Source of the DNA: Puccinellia tenuiflora
Taxonomy: Eukaryota; Streptophyta; Magnoliopsida; Poales; Poaceae
Reading direction: 5' to 3'
NCBI GenBank assembly: GCA_012064385.1
Contig: QRDG01000473.1
Location: 3,665,965 to 3,729,964 of the forward strand
Length of the DNA stretch: 64,000 nucleotides
The notes under the pieces were generated by a model. It saw only the letters and a program-made list of their open reading frames with translations. It was not told the origin of the DNA and searched no databases. The translations under genes were made by a program, and so were the position numbers. The number at the start of each line of letters is the position of its first letter. Within the stretch, counting starts at the first letter, position 1. Shown here piece by piece: positions 1-12,634 of the stretch.

Positions 1-1009
1 GTCTCTCTCTCTTGTGCTTCATGTCTTATGATTTTGTGAGCTGCCTAACATGATCAAAATCGACTATTGTAATGCTATGTGATGTGTTTGCTGGGATCCG
101 ATGGATTATGAAGTTATGTTCAGATTGTGCATGATTCTTATATGAGTAATTTATGTTCTTGCATGCTCTCCGATGTGCGTAGTTACTTTGGCCAAGTGAT
201 TGTGTGTATCTCCAAGAGAGGGTATTTATGCTAGATAGTGGGTTCATGCCCCCTTTTGTTCCTGGGCACGAGTGACAGAACCGTATAAGGGCGAGGGTGT
301 ACTGTCGCTACTAAGGGTAAAACAGCAGTGTTAATTTCTATTTTGATATTAGTATTGCTCACATCATGCACTTTACTTAATGCAATTGTCTGTTGCTTGC
401 AAGTTTCAACTTAATACCGTTGGGTGACAGGCTGGATAGCGATCCCACGGTGGACTATTTAGACAAAGATGCAGTTGGACTCAACGGTCTTTGTTCCTTG
501 TCGTGATGCCTGCATAAATATTATCATGTTCTTTTTGTCATAGCTAAATTGGCTTTGTGTCATGATCTTGTCAATTGCCTAGCTGTAATTCGTTCACTCA
601 TCACATACATATTTTATTTACTTGAGAGACTCCACTAGTGAACCCATGGCCCCCGGTCCATCTTTTTACATTGTTTTCAACCTCATTTACTTGCTTTTAA
701 TTATCATTACTCTTCTGCTAAATTTTCATATTTTATCTATTTCATCATACAATTAACCTCTTTGTGTTCTGCGAGATCGGAGAGATTGACAACCTCTCCG
801 CCGTTGGGGGCAAAGTATTTTGGTTGAGTGTGTGCAGGTCCATGTCTGTTGAAGGTTAAGCACCAGAGATCTTCAACATTCAACTCGTTGTTGATTTCAA
901 AGTCCTACTGGTTCGATAAACCTCGGTTCTTTAATTGAGGGAAAACTGCTACTAGCTACAATTCCGCCTTCGCTTGGGGCACCACCCAACTTATTAATAT
1001 CCACCATCA
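1..1009 (+). repeat. 5' LTR of the host Gypsy element, truncated by the window start
   Basis: It is collinear with 13234-14228 and ends in CACCATCA at 1009, just before the primer site. About 600 bp of the LTR start lie outside the window. Differences from the 3' LTR are scattered substitutions and small indels, for example a few extra bases near 160-170, so the insertion is not very recent. Confidence 0.9.
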
Positions 1010-1019
1010 AGCAGTTTTC

Positions 1020-1037
1020 TGGCGCCGTTGCCGGGGA
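1020..1037 (+). other. Primer binding site, tRNA-Asp type
   Basis: The sequence tggcgccgttgccgggga lies 10 bases after the LTR end. It is the primer site characteristic of Athila-lineage Gypsy elements in plants, complementary to the 3' end of tRNA-Asp. It fixes the plus orientation of this element. Confidence 0.9.
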
Positions 1038-1201
1038 CTTTGGAGCTACAGCAAGGGGAGTCTCATACTCTCAATCTCTTTACTTTGTTTTTGTCTTGCT
1101 TGCTTTATATCTCGTTTAGTTTATTTTCCTGTTTCAAAATTTTAAAACCCCAAAAAATTAGTGTAGTCTTTATTTCTGTCTTGTTATTTTATCTTATCAT
1201 T

Positions 1202-3147
1202 ATGTCTTCTACTGAAAACACCAAGTTATGTGACTTTACTAGCACTAATAACAATGATTTCATATGCTCTCCAATTGCTCCACCCGCTACTAAAGTGAAA
1301 TCTTATGAAATTAAACCTGCCTTGCTAAATCTTGTTATGAAAAAGCAATTTTCTGGTGCTAGTACTGATGATGCTGCTCTCATTTAAATAACTTTGTTGA
1401 GTTATGTGATATGCAAAAGTATAAAGAGGTGGAAAGTGACATCATAAAACTGAAACTTCTCCCTTTCTCTTTGAGAGGGAGAGCAAAAGAATGGTTATTG
1501 TCTTTGCCTAAAAATAGCGTTGATTCTTGGATTAAATGCAAAGATGCTTTTATTGGAAAATATTATCCACCTGCTAAAATCATACAACTAAGGAGTAACA
1601 TTATGAACCTTAGACAATTTGATAATGAACATGTTGCTCAAGCTTGGGAGAGAATGAAATATATGGTTAAGAATTGTACCACGCATGGATTAACTATGTG
1701 GATGGTTATCCAAACTTTTTATGCAGGTTTGAATTTTTCTTTAAGGAACCTTTTGGACTCGGCCGCGGGAGGCACCTTCATGTCCACAACATTAGGTGCA
1801 GCAACTAAACTCTTGAATGATATGATGACAAATTATTCACAATGGCACACCGAACGAGCTCCAAGTGGTAAAAAGGTAAATTATGTTGAGGAAATCTCCT
1901 CTTTGAGTGAGAAGTTTGATATGATTATGTCTATGCTTGCTACCAATCAGTCCAATATTGATCCTAATAATGTTCCACTTGCTTCATTAATTGCTCAAGA
2001 AAAGGATCAAGTTGATGTTAATTTTCTTAATAGAAACAACTTCAACAATAATGCTTATCGAAATAATTTTGGTAGTAACAACTATAAGCCTTATCCTCCC
2101 AATAATGACAACTCTTATGGTAATTCCTATGGTAATTCTTATAATCCTAATAAGAATGTGTCCTCTGATCTTGAAAATGTTTTAAGAAATTTATCACTTC
2201 ACAAAAATCTTTTAACAAAACTATTGAAGAGAAGTTGGAAAAACTGGATAGTCTAGTCTCTAAAGTAGACGTTCTTGCTCATGATGTTGAAAATTAGAAC
2301 CACTCCAAATCAAGATAAACATACTGAATCTTTAAATGCTATCTCTCTTCAAATTAATGAAAATGAAAGGATGATGTCTCTATTGAAAGCTAGGTGGGCT
2401 AGAGAGGCTGAAGAAGTTAGAATTGCTGAAATGAATAGGAAAACTGTTAAAGTTTATACTATCCAAACCACTAAAGAGGATCCTCCTAGTTTATTTAAAG
2501 ATGATGAAATTGATTTTGATAATTACAATCTTACTGAAGTCATTAAGTTCCTACAAAAACTTGCTAAGACACCGGATGCTAGTAAAATAAATCTTGCCTT
2601 TACCAAACACATTACCGATGCTCTTATCAAGGCTAGGGAAGAAAAACTAAAGCTTGAAACCTCTATCCCTAGAAAGTTAGAAGATGGTTGGGAACCCACT
2701 ATTAGGATGAAAATAAATGACTTTGATTGCAATGCTTTATGTGATCTTGGTGTAAGTGTTTCCGTTATGCCTAAAAGTTTCTATGATATGCTTGATTTAA
2801 ATCATTTGGAAGAGTGCTATTTAAACGTTCATCTTGCTGATTCTTCTAAAAAGAAACCTTTGGGTAGAGTTGATAATGTCCTTATTGTTGCTAATGATAA
2901 TTATGTTCCCGTTGATTTTATTGTTATGGATATTGAGTGCAATGCTTCTTGTCCCATTATTTTGGGAAGACCGTTTTTGAGAACCATTGGTGCTATTATT
3001 GATATGAAAGAGGGAAATATAAAGTTTCAGTTCCCCCTTAGAAAAGGGATGGAACACTTCCCTAGAAAGAGAAAGAAGCTTCCTTTTGAATCAATCATAA
3101 GGTCAAGCTATCCTCTTGATGTTGCAAAGGCCTCCAAAAAAACTTGA
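1202..3147 (+). pseudogene. Decayed gag and aspartic protease of the host Gypsy element
   Basis: Gag starts at the ATG at 1202. The frame is lost near 1381 (about one base missing) and resumes in another frame at 1411-2256, which carries the retrotransposon gag core (motifs FSLRGRAKEWL, FIGKYYPP, AWERMK) and an Asn/Tyr-rich tail. Two further frame changes, near 2205 and 2290, lead into 2275-3147. That part holds a retropepsin-like domain with the active-site motif CDLGVSVSVMP (Asp codon at 2743) and the partner motif PIILGRPFL. In functional copies one polyprotein would form the particle and process it. Reverse transcriptase and integrase are absent, so even an intact copy would depend on another element. 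At least three frame disruptions make it non-functional. The conserved spacer ending in gggaggcaac follows at about 3160-3205. Confidence 0.85.
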
Positions 3148-3200
3148 TATTTTGCATTGCACCTAGCTAAAAGGCGTTAAAGAAAAGCGCTTGTTGGGAG

Positions 3201-3205
3201 GCAAC
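3201..3205. other. Target site duplication (left), gcaac
   Basis: gcaac directly precedes the nested element and is repeated at 9811-9815. A 5-bp duplication is expected for LTR retrotransposon integration. Confidence 0.92.
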
Positions 3206-4673
3206 TGATAACCCCCAAGAGCAGGGGATCACTGTAGCACCTCTCAATGTGGAAGAAGGGTATCGATCCGTAGGAGGAAGAAGGAAAAGTTATCTATTCC
3301 CTACAACTAAAGTGTCACAAGTTTTAGTTGATTATGCACTAAACAAGTTTAAAGAACAAGATGGTTGATTTAATGGATGGAAGTTTAATGTAACAAAACA
3401 AGAATGTGAAAGTGTCCCAATCCTCTTTAATGCAAGAGGACAAGACAAGGGAACAAGAGTGTGAAAGTGTCCCAATCCTCTTTAATGCAAGAGGACAAGA
3501 CAAAGGTGTAAACGGTGCTTTGGAAATAAGGCCTAGGGATCATACTTTCACTAGTGGACACTCTCAACAATAATAATATAATTGAATACATAGATATTTC
3601 CTCTTCACTATGCTACCCCGAACTATCCTCTAGTTGGATAACGAACACCAATCCATTATGTAGGGCTACAAAAAGCACACCTTAAAGTTCGTATTCCACA
3701 TCTATGGACACTTCATGCGGTCACTATTCGCATCCAAAGATAGTACTAACAAACACCACAATATCATAGAGACACCCAACACAAATAATAACTCATGATA
3801 AGTATTCATGTAATCTTTAGCCTAAGAGACACACACGGTGCACACACTGTCAACTTCACACCATGGGACAAGGGTGACTCCGGCAATCACATCAATAAAA
3901 CCACTTGAGTAGCATAATTCATAAGATGATGAAGAGTAACATCTATGGATTCAACTAGATTACAAAGCTCATGATCACATAAAGATCACACCATGGGAGA
4001 GAGAGATAAACCACATAGCTACCGGCATGAGCCCTCAGCCCCGATGAGGGACTACTCCCTCCTCATCATGGAGATGGTGGAGATGAGATGATCTTGCTGT
4101 AGAAGTTGATGATGAACACGCCGGAGGGGAGGTGGAGCCCTTCGGAGGTGGATTCCGGCAGGCGTTTCCCCCCTCCGATCTTCTCCGGCGGCAGCCCTCT
4201 GCCTCTCTGTTTCTGGTTTTGCGTTTCGCCGCCGCCTCCCTCTGGAAAACGTCGGGGGACCTTTTATATAGGCGTTTTTAGGTCACCGGGATGCTTCTGG
4301 GCGAACGATCGATGCAAACGGGGCCACGAGGGCCAAATTGGATGGGCCCACGCGGCCTGGTACTGTAGCCGCGTGGGACCCCCCTTTTGGTTCTCCGGCC
4401 TCCGTTCGTTGACTTCTTTCGCTCCTAAATCTTCTCCTTCCAAAATAATTACTCCCCTAAATATAGCTCATTATGACGTCGTTAAGGTCCTGAAACAAAT
4501 AAAGAAAGAAATAGGGTTTTCTGCCTGCGCAGGATTAATTCCATATAAAGGGGAAATCATTATAAATTACTAAAAATCATTAAATAACAGTAATATACCC
4601 CTTATATGATGCAAATATGAATGGAATATAACTATTATAGTGCAAAGTTCATGTATGCATTTTAGATGCATCA
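3206..4673 (-). repeat. 3' LTR of the nested Gypsy element
   Basis: 1468 bp. On the minus strand it starts TGATGCATC and ends GGGTTATCA. It retains a TATA-like box on the minus strand at 4262-4270 (tatataaaag). It differs from 8340-9810 at a modest number of scattered positions. Confidence 0.9.
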
Positions 4674-4690
4674 ACATCCCCAAGCTTAAC
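4674..4690 (-). other. Polypurine tract of the nested element
   Basis: On the minus strand the sequence just before the 3' LTR reads ttaagcttggggatgt, the expected plus-strand priming purine tract. Confidence 0.8.
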
Positions 4691-7593
4691 TCATGCTCGT
4701 CCTCGAGTATGAAAGTGATAAAACTAACATGAACTTTGCAATATAATAACAACATGGATATAAAAGATGATTGCTACTGCTACATAAAGTCAAATGATTC
4801 ATTATTTCAAAGGAGTAGCAATATGCAAATAGTTCATAAAGTGATATCAAGTATTCAATGCAAGGATGATCAATGATAGTTCACAAAGTGTAACATAAAA
4901 GATAGTAGTATGGACATTCTTACTTTTGCATACTTGAGGTCCATAGAGTGTAGATGAAAATCTGAATATAAAAGGTGGACACTTTGGAAAAGATATATAA
5001 ATAAGTAGAGGTAAAGCATGCATGAGTTTTATCTATCCTCCAAACTATTCTACTTAAGTTATTGATTGAAATGGTAATACTTGGTGTAAAGCTCTCATTC
5101 CCCTATCATATCATCTTGAATGATTAAAGTTAAATGTGAAAGCAAATATGAGTAGTGGCCTTGATAAAGTAAAGGTTAGATGTCTCATGCCCCTTGAATA
5201 CAAGTACCTACACCATGATTACTCAACTTGGGAAACAAAGCAAGTTTAAGTTATCTATCATTGTAAGTAATAATGGTATCATCAAGAGTCTCAACTGGGG
5301 TACCTCTTGTCCCATGATATGGATCAAGCCCACATCAAAACAAGAAGACAAACAAACATAATGAACAATCTCAACACCATCTTTATTTACCACTTGATAT
5401 AGCTTTTTATTGTAAGGTGTATCACAGAGAGTTCAAAATAGCATGTAAGTAAATTTCCACCATGAATGATACATGGCTTAGATTAGCGGCCCAGGTTTCT
5501 CTCTAACCATTTATACAAACTCATTTAAACTTAACTCTATTTCCACATTATTTCGTCATGATAGGCATCCATAAACAAAAGTACATGATATCAACTAAAC
5601 AAATGATGGAACATGTTGAAAGCTTTGCATGTGATAGCACATATGGGCTAACTCCCAACCTTAAACATTTATCAAGCCACTATCATCATAGTATTAATCA
5701 TAATGGTTCATCTTTATTGAATGCAATAAAAGTAAAGTGTGCATCAAGTTCGCGAGAGCTTTTTAACCAACTTTTCCCATTATAATAAATAACATCATCA
5801 TTTTCATTTAGAGGCATAGATAACACAAATAACATGATAAAGATACTTGGAATAGCATAAAGCTAATAGGTAGATATGATGGACTCACTAGAAAAACTTG
5901 GGTTGAAGGTGTTGGAAACAAGTTTTTACTTGTTGGAATTTTTGGGCTAGCAAATGGGAGAAAGATGACCATCTAGATGCATGCATGAGTGTCCATAGAA
6001 CTAACTAATTCATGTCAAACAATGTGAAATAACATATAACATCAAAACATGAATAAAAGATACCTCATAATAAAGCATTTGCAACTTATTACTCATAAAG
6101 AGGCTCATGAATCATGCAACTATATGTGTCATTAAAAATCAATTTAGATATCCCTTTTCCGAACACAATAAAAGCATGCAAGATATTTCAACCCATATTT
6201 CTAGTAGATCTTTCATATATAAATGATAGTGGTGGTCTCAAAACAAAAATCAAATCAAAACAAAAAACAAATAAAAGACGCTCCAAGTTCATGCGATAAA
6301 GTGCATTGATAGAAAAACAGAAGTTAGATGTGTGCAAACCGAGAGTGTGTAGGTCCAGTGGGGTTGTCTTCACATCCCCAAGCTTATGGATTTCACCATC
6401 CTGTATAGCTCTTGGTGCATCTCCTCTAATCCCTGTGAAAAAACTTCAAAACACTGTTTCTCCCATTTCTTTTCTGTGGGGTGACATTAGTAGTGATAGA
6501 CCAATACATTACTTGCTGCTTATAATACTAAGACAAAAATTCATATGAATGTCCATAAAGTGTATAATATTGTATTCCTATTAATAAACTCAATTGAATC
6601 AACAAGATTCAAGTTAAAAGTTCAAAACAAGCATAAAACAATACGGGACAGAATCTGTCCAGAAAAACAGCAGCAGAAAAACGTATTTTTCTATCCTACT
6701 TAAACTCGTCTAAAAATTCTGCAAATATTCAAACTTACAGAGGATGAAAATTTGAAGTTACAGCTAAAATCTCAGCTCATTTGGAGCTACAGAATAAAAA
6801 TGAAAAATCAAACCGTGCACAGACCTGTGCTGGAATGAAATCTCTGCATGCAAAATAACAACTTTCTCAAACAAAATGGGTAAAACTTGGCACTTTATTA
6901 AAAATTTCAGAAACTACACTAAAAACTAAGTCTCTTGTTAAATAAATAGGACACAAAGAAAATAAAAACAACCGGGTTGCCTCCCGTAATGCGCTTTCTT
7001 TATAGCTATATAGCTAGGCTTACTTACTTGGTATCAAAATGGTTGGAGTGAGGTGGCTTGGCATCCCTAAGCTTAAATTCTTGTACTTACTTGATATATG
7101 TAGGGTGAGACTAGGGGTAACATCCCCAAGCTTGAGTGTTTGTCCCTCTTGATCTTTGTTTATGTCCCTCAACTCTTACACTTGAAAGTTCTCTTCACAC
7201 ATAACTCATCATAAAACTTGATTAGAGGGGTTAGTGTCTCCATAAATTAAATCTCCATAGGTACAGTAAAGACATATCATGAGTTGATTCTAAACATTAG
7301 CTAATATTACTATGGTTGTGCATTGCTCTTCGATCAATAGAACCACACAAAACACAAGTAATGAGAGTAATGCAAAATAAAGACAGAATCTGTCAAAAAC
7401 TGGACAGCCCATAAAGAGTGAATTTTCAGAGGCACTTACGTTGCTCAAATCAGAAAACTTTGAACTAATTAAATGTGTATTAATAGCTGAAAATTGCTTT
7501 CGTAAAATTTCAGGTCGAAATTCCTTTTCTGTGATTTTTAACATTTTTCGCAGTGAAGCTTAGGAATCTGTTTCCTGGACAGCCATGATAGTT
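4691..7593 (-). other. Non-coding interior of the nested Gypsy element
   Basis: This AT-rich stretch has no credible coding region on either strand. Three further copies or near-copies of the purine motif aagcttggggatg lie on the minus strand near 6373-6386, 7061-7074 and 7121-7133. A spacer with gggaggcaacccgg on the minus strand near 6970-7010 matches the spacer found downstream of the host element's protease. Confidence 0.7.
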
Positions 7594-8175
7594 TTAATGA
7601 TGCTCACATAGGAATACGAATTGAAACGCAAAGGTGAGCATCAAGGAAAAATATGAAACATATTTAAGTCTCACCCACTTCCTATGCATTGGGATCTTGT
7701 AAGAAAATAAATCAATGAAGCATATAGTAATTAGCATAGGTAGGTAAAGCAAGTGCGACATTAAAACCTTCAACATAAAGAGAGTAAACATAGTATTATT
7801 GAGATATTTAGAGACATGTTTCCCTCTTTCAAAATAATTATTAAGATCAATATAAGGTTTAGTATAATGGTTGCAACAAATATTTGGAACTAAAGATAAT
7901 TACAAACCACATAAGTATTTCTCAACATAAGCAAATTTCTCCTCCAAGGTGTGAATAGGGGAGTTCAGAAATAAAGTTGGACTCTCATGAGTGAGAGTAT
8001 CATCACAAGCAGCAAGTATATCATTTTTATCCGCACATAAAGTAGTAACAACTAAACATGGAGGATTATCAATAAGCATAGGACCATCATCTAAAGCATT
8101 ATCATATAGCATGTCTAAATCATATTCTTCATCATTTTTAAAATCATTATCAATAATGTTCTCATTAGGCAGCAA
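7594..8175 (-). pseudogene. Hydrophobic reading frame near the primer site of the nested element
   Basis: One minus-strand frame runs from about 8175 to 7594 and is broken only by a TAA just after the residues KYLCGL (about 7900). The first part is acidic (NDEEYDLDMLYDNALDDG), and a probable frame change just upstream (about 8180) precedes residues HMDEGNTQDF. The second part has two hydrophobic stretches (LLYLPMLITICFIDLF and a C-terminal SLMLTFAFQFVFL) suggestive of membrane segments. No gag, protease or polymerase motif is present. An envelope-like origin, as in Athila elements, is possible but inferred from hydrophobicity only. No standard ATG is available at the upstream end. Confidence 0.5.
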
Positions 8176-8311
8176 AGTTTATCATTAGCAAAATCTTGAG
8201 TGTTACCCTCATCCATATGTGGTGAAGGTGGAAGTTCCTTCTCTTCATAGTATATGCAAAACTAAAAATAAATATCTAGTGCAAACAAGAATAGAAACTT
8301 AAGCGCTATGC

Positions 8312-8329
8312 TCCCCGGCAATGGCGCCA
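8312..8329 (-). other. Primer binding site of the nested element
   Basis: On the minus strand it reads tggcgccattgccgggga, one base different from the host element's primer site. It starts 10 bases inside the LTR boundary at 8340. Confidence 0.88.
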
Positions 8330-8339
8330 GAAAAGTACT

Positions 8340-9810
8340 TGATAACCCCCAAGAGCAGGGGATCACTGTAGCACCTCTCAATGTGGAAGAAGGGTATCGA
8401 TCCGTAGGAGCAAGAAGGAAAAGTTATCTATTCCCTACAACTAAAGTGTCACAAGTTTTAGTTGATTATGCACTAAACAAGTTTAAAGAACAAGATGGTT
8501 GATTTAATGGATGGAAGTTTAATGTAACAAAACAAGAATGCGAAAGTGTCCCAATCCTCTTTAATGCAAGAGGACAAGACAAGGGAACAAGAGTGTGAAA
8601 GTGTCCCAATCCTCTTTAATGCAAGAGGACAAGACAAAGGTGTAAACGGTGCTTTGGAAATAATGCATAGGGATCATACTTTCACTAGTGGACACTCTCA
8701 ACAATAATAATATAATTGAATACATAGATATTTCCTCTTCACTATGCTACCCCGAATTATCCTCTAGTTGGATAACGAACACCAATCCATTATGTAGGGC
8801 TACAAAAAGTACACCTTAAAGTTCGTATTCCACATCTATGGACACTTCATGCGGTCACTATTCGCATCCAAAGATAGTACTAACAAACACCACAATATCA
8901 TAGAGACACCCAACACAAATAATAACTCATGATAAGTATTCATGTAATCTTTAGCCTAAGAGACACACACGGTGCACACACTGTCAACTTCACACCATGG
9001 GACAAGGGTGACTCCGGCAATCACATCAATAAAACCACTTGAGTAGCATAATTCATAAGATGATGAAGAGTAACATCTATGGATTCAACTAGATTACAAA
9101 GCTCATGATCACATAAAGATCACACCATGGGAGAGAGAGATAAACCACATAGCTACCGGCATGAGCCCTCAGCCCCGATGAGGGACTACTCCCTCCTCAT
9201 CATGGAGATGGTGGAGATGAGATGATCTTGCTGTAGAAGTTGATGATGAACACGCCGAAGGGGGGTGGAGCCCTCCGGAGGTGGATTCCCGCGGCGTTTC
9301 CCCCCTGCGATCTTCTCAGGCGGCAGCCCTCTGCCTCTCTGTTTCTGGTTTTGCGTTTCTCCGCCGCCTCCCTCTGGAAAACGTCGGGGGACCTTTCATA
9401 TAGGCGTTTTTAGGTCACCAGGATGCTTCTGGGCGAAGGATCGATGCAAATGGGGCCACGAGGGCGAAATTGGATGGGCCCACGCGGTCTGGTACTGTAG
9501 CCACGTGGGACCCCCCCCTTTTGGTCCTCCGGCCTCCGTTCGTTGACTTCTTTCGCTCCTAAATCTTCTCCTTCCAAAATAATGACTCCCCTAAATTTAT
9601 AGCTCATTATGACGTCGTTAAGGTCCTGAAACAAATAAAGAAAGAAATAGGGGTTTTCTGACTACGCAGGATTAATTCCATATAAAGGGGAAATTATTAT
9701 AAATTACCAAAAATCATTAAATAACAGTAATATACCCCTTATATGATGCAAATATGAATGGAATATAACTATTATAGTGCAAAGTTCATGTATGCATTTT
9801 AGATGCATCA
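8340..9810 (-). repeat. 5' LTR of the nested Gypsy element
   Basis: 1471 bp, collinear with 3206-4673. The minus-strand TATA-like box near 9391-9402 carries a substitution (tatatgaaag instead of tatataaaag in the other LTR), which may weaken this promoter. Confidence 0.9.
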
Positions 9811-9815
9811 GCAAC
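9811..9815. other. Target site duplication (right), gcaac
   Basis: Exact match to 3201-3205. The host element's interior resumes after it (gcaacccatc). Confidence 0.92.
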
Positions 9816-12621
9816 CCATCTTTTACTTTCAGTTTGCTTTTTATTTTTTTTGAGTCATGAAATAATTACCTCTGTAGCAACTTCATTGTATCTTTTTATT
9901 TTAGTTTTTTTGTGCCAAGTTTAGCCTCTAATGCATTGAAAGTGCGAGGTATTGTGTTGCTGTCCAAAAACAGATTCTATGCGCCTGTTGCACGAAAATC
10001 CTAAAATCGCCAGAATTTTATCTTTTTCTGATAATTTTTTACAGCAAGCCTGATGCTTTTATCTATATTTTGTTAGTTTAAGTTTTTTATTTGAGCTGCA
10101 GAAGTGCCTTGAAAAATTCGATCTTTACAGATTGTTCATATTTTGATAGATTCTGCTTTTATTTTGCATTTGTCTCTTTACCATCGTCATATGTGATACT
10201 CTAGGGGTGGAGTGCCACATTGAGGCTTAGTAAACTGTAGCTAATGTCTAATAAAGTTGGTTTGCAATTTGTCATGAGTTGAGCATATGTGCGTTTTAAT
10301 TTATGAGCACTAACCCTCTAATCAAATTATGAGAAGTTTTATGTGAAGAGAGTTTTTAAGTTCCAAAGGAGAGGAATATGAAGAAATCAAGGATGGATCA
10401 AAGCTCAAGCTTGGGGATGCCCCCATGGCACCCCCTTTGAATATCAAGAACTATCAAGAGTCAAAGCTTGGGGATGCCCAAGGCATCCCCTCATCTTCAT
10501 CGACTATCATAAGGTCGTCTTCGTTGAACTTCGTTTTTATCACTTTACATATTATGTGCTATGCTTGGAGCGTCTTTTTACTTTCAGTTTTATTTGTTTG
10601 TTTGCTGGTCATATCTTTGTTGGATCCTAGCTTTATTTGTGTGGGAGAGAGACACGCTCCGCTTTTTCGTTTGAATACTCCTTTGCTTCGCTTATATCTT
10701 TTTGAGTATTCTTAGCTACTGTTTGTTTTCTAGTAAGCTATCGCTTTTAGCTATTATCTTATTTAGAGCTGCTAGTTGTTAAGTTAAACTCTCTTGTTCT
10801 TCACTTATATTTGTTGGAGAGTTGTTTTGGTTGCTTGGTTAATGTGTTAGATCGGAAAAATGCTATGCATGTGGCAGTAGTATGAAATAGAAAAAAACCT
10901 GCATAGTCTTTTAGATCACTATGTGGATAATTTGATACTCTTCAATTGTTTTGAGACACTAAAATAACTAATGGTTAAAATGTGTTGCTTAATGGTGTTA
11001 GAGCTGATTAGTGGAGAGATGTTATTAAAGCATGGAGCTGTACTTTTTTGAACTAAACAACCTAAGTCAACAATGCTAATGTGTCATGAATTCTACTAAG
11101 TTGAAAATAAGTCCCTAGTGGGTAGTTACTGCAATGGTCGGGGAAGTCAACGGGGCACTTGTGTTGCCGCCACGATCCCACTCGAGGTGTCTCTAACCAT
11201 TTGTGGAACATTGAAACTGCTAGTTGTTTGCAATATACGAAATGCATTGTGAGCTTTGGTTTTTGGCACTTCCACTTCCATATTTTGCTAGCCTCTTCGG
11301 TGCTGCGCAATGCCCTCTCTCACATTGAGATTGGTGCATACTTCGCGAGTACATCCAACTCCGTGGGAGAACTTCATCCTATTCTACTACAAATAAGCCA
11401 ACTATCTTCCTCAAAACAGCCACCATACCTACCTACCATGGCATTTCCATAGCCGTTCCGAGATACATTGCCATGCAACATCCATCATTACATTACATGA
11501 CTTGATGTCGTTCTTCATTATCATATAGTTTGCTTGATCATTTGAGTTAGTGTGCAGCATGGCTTGCCACATGTTCTACATTTTTTCCACACTACGCTCG
11601 ATCATGCATATTTTGTTTTATACATCATGTATTAGTCTTATGAGTTATGAGTACCAAAAGTGTGATGATCATATTGTAAAAAATAGAGTGTTGCCCCTAC
11701 CTGTGAGCATATTGAAAAGAGTCCAAAGTGGCCACATAAAAGAGTCCAAAAGAGACCAATGAGAGAAAATTTAAAAGAGCCACGGCGGTCACAATTAAAA
11801 AAAGAAGAGAAATATTAAAGAGAGAGAGGGGGCAGCACTACTATCCTTTATTCCACACTTGTGCTAGTAGCACCTACACTTCATTATAGAGAGTTTTCAT
11901 GTTTTCATTTATATAACTATGTGGTGAATTAACGTTATAGAACTTGGCTTGTATATTCCAAGGATGAGCCTCCTCAAGTGAGCTCTAGGTCTTCATGAGC
12001 AAGCAAGTTGGATGCACCCCCACTAGTTCCATTGGAGAGCTTTCATACACTTATAGCTCTATGTGCATCCGTTGCATGGCAATCACTACTCCTCATACAG
12101 TGTCAACTGCGGGACTTCCTTCTGTCTTGTGGTTACCTTCTCCACTGTTTGAGCCTTTCTTTTTGACCTTCCAAACCTCCATTATTGTTCTTTTTGCCAT
12201 AACATCATGGTGCCAAATCCACTTCTTACTTGCACTAGTTGAGTAGACTTCGAAACAGTTGATTTATGAAGTAGATGGATTAGGACACCTGACTTGAGCT
12301 TGGCTATTTTCATGAATGACTAATTAGATGCTTTGAAGAATGATTGATACTTTACATTGGAGACATCATTTGCAATTCTTCTTTCTAAACCTTATGCATG
12401 GTTCCATGTCTCCAACGCACTTATTCATGAAAAGTTTCTAGCATTTGTTAGCTAGCGTTTGTTAATCATTGTTTGCTTAATGTCAACTATAGACAATTGT
12501 TTTGGATCACCTTATTCACTTCATGTGCTTTGCATCACTATCTTGATCAAGATTGTGTTGGTAGCATGTCTTATCAAAAATTATTTGTTATCACTTACCT
12601 ACTCGAGGACGAGTAGGAGTT
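9816..12621 (+). other. 3' non-coding interior of the host Gypsy element
   Basis: 2.8 kb between the nested insertion and the 3' LTR. No pol motif is seen in any frame. Two internal copies of the purine motif aagcttggggatgcc occur at 10407-10420 and 10464-10477, resembling the tract beside the LTR. The rest is AT-rich and unassigned. Confidence 0.75.
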
Positions 12622-12634
12622 AAGCTTGGGATGC
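12622..12634 (+). other. Polypurine tract of the host Gypsy element
   Basis: aagcttgggatgc directly precedes the 3' LTR start (TGATACG). It has one G fewer than the internal copies of the motif. Confidence 0.7.

Larger units (their letters stand above)
3206..9810 (-). mobile_element. Nested non-autonomous Gypsy retrotransposon, minus orientation
   Basis: Two direct LTRs of about 1.47 kb (3206-4673 and 8340-9810) flank a 3.7-kb interior, and the 5-bp duplication gcaac brackets the whole. Orientation is set by the primer site on the minus strand beside 8340 and the purine tract on the minus strand beside 4673. The interior has no recognisable gag core, protease, reverse transcriptase or integrase. 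Only a hydrophobic reading frame near the primer site is seen. It has inserted into the conserved spacer downstream of the host protease. The primer site variant (one change from the host's) again suggests the Athila lineage. I cannot name the family with confidence. Confidence 0.88.

Noticed and set aside
1991..2185. Ile-rich frame inside the gag tail
   Set aside because: It is a shadow of the Asn/Tyr-rich gag C-terminus in another frame.
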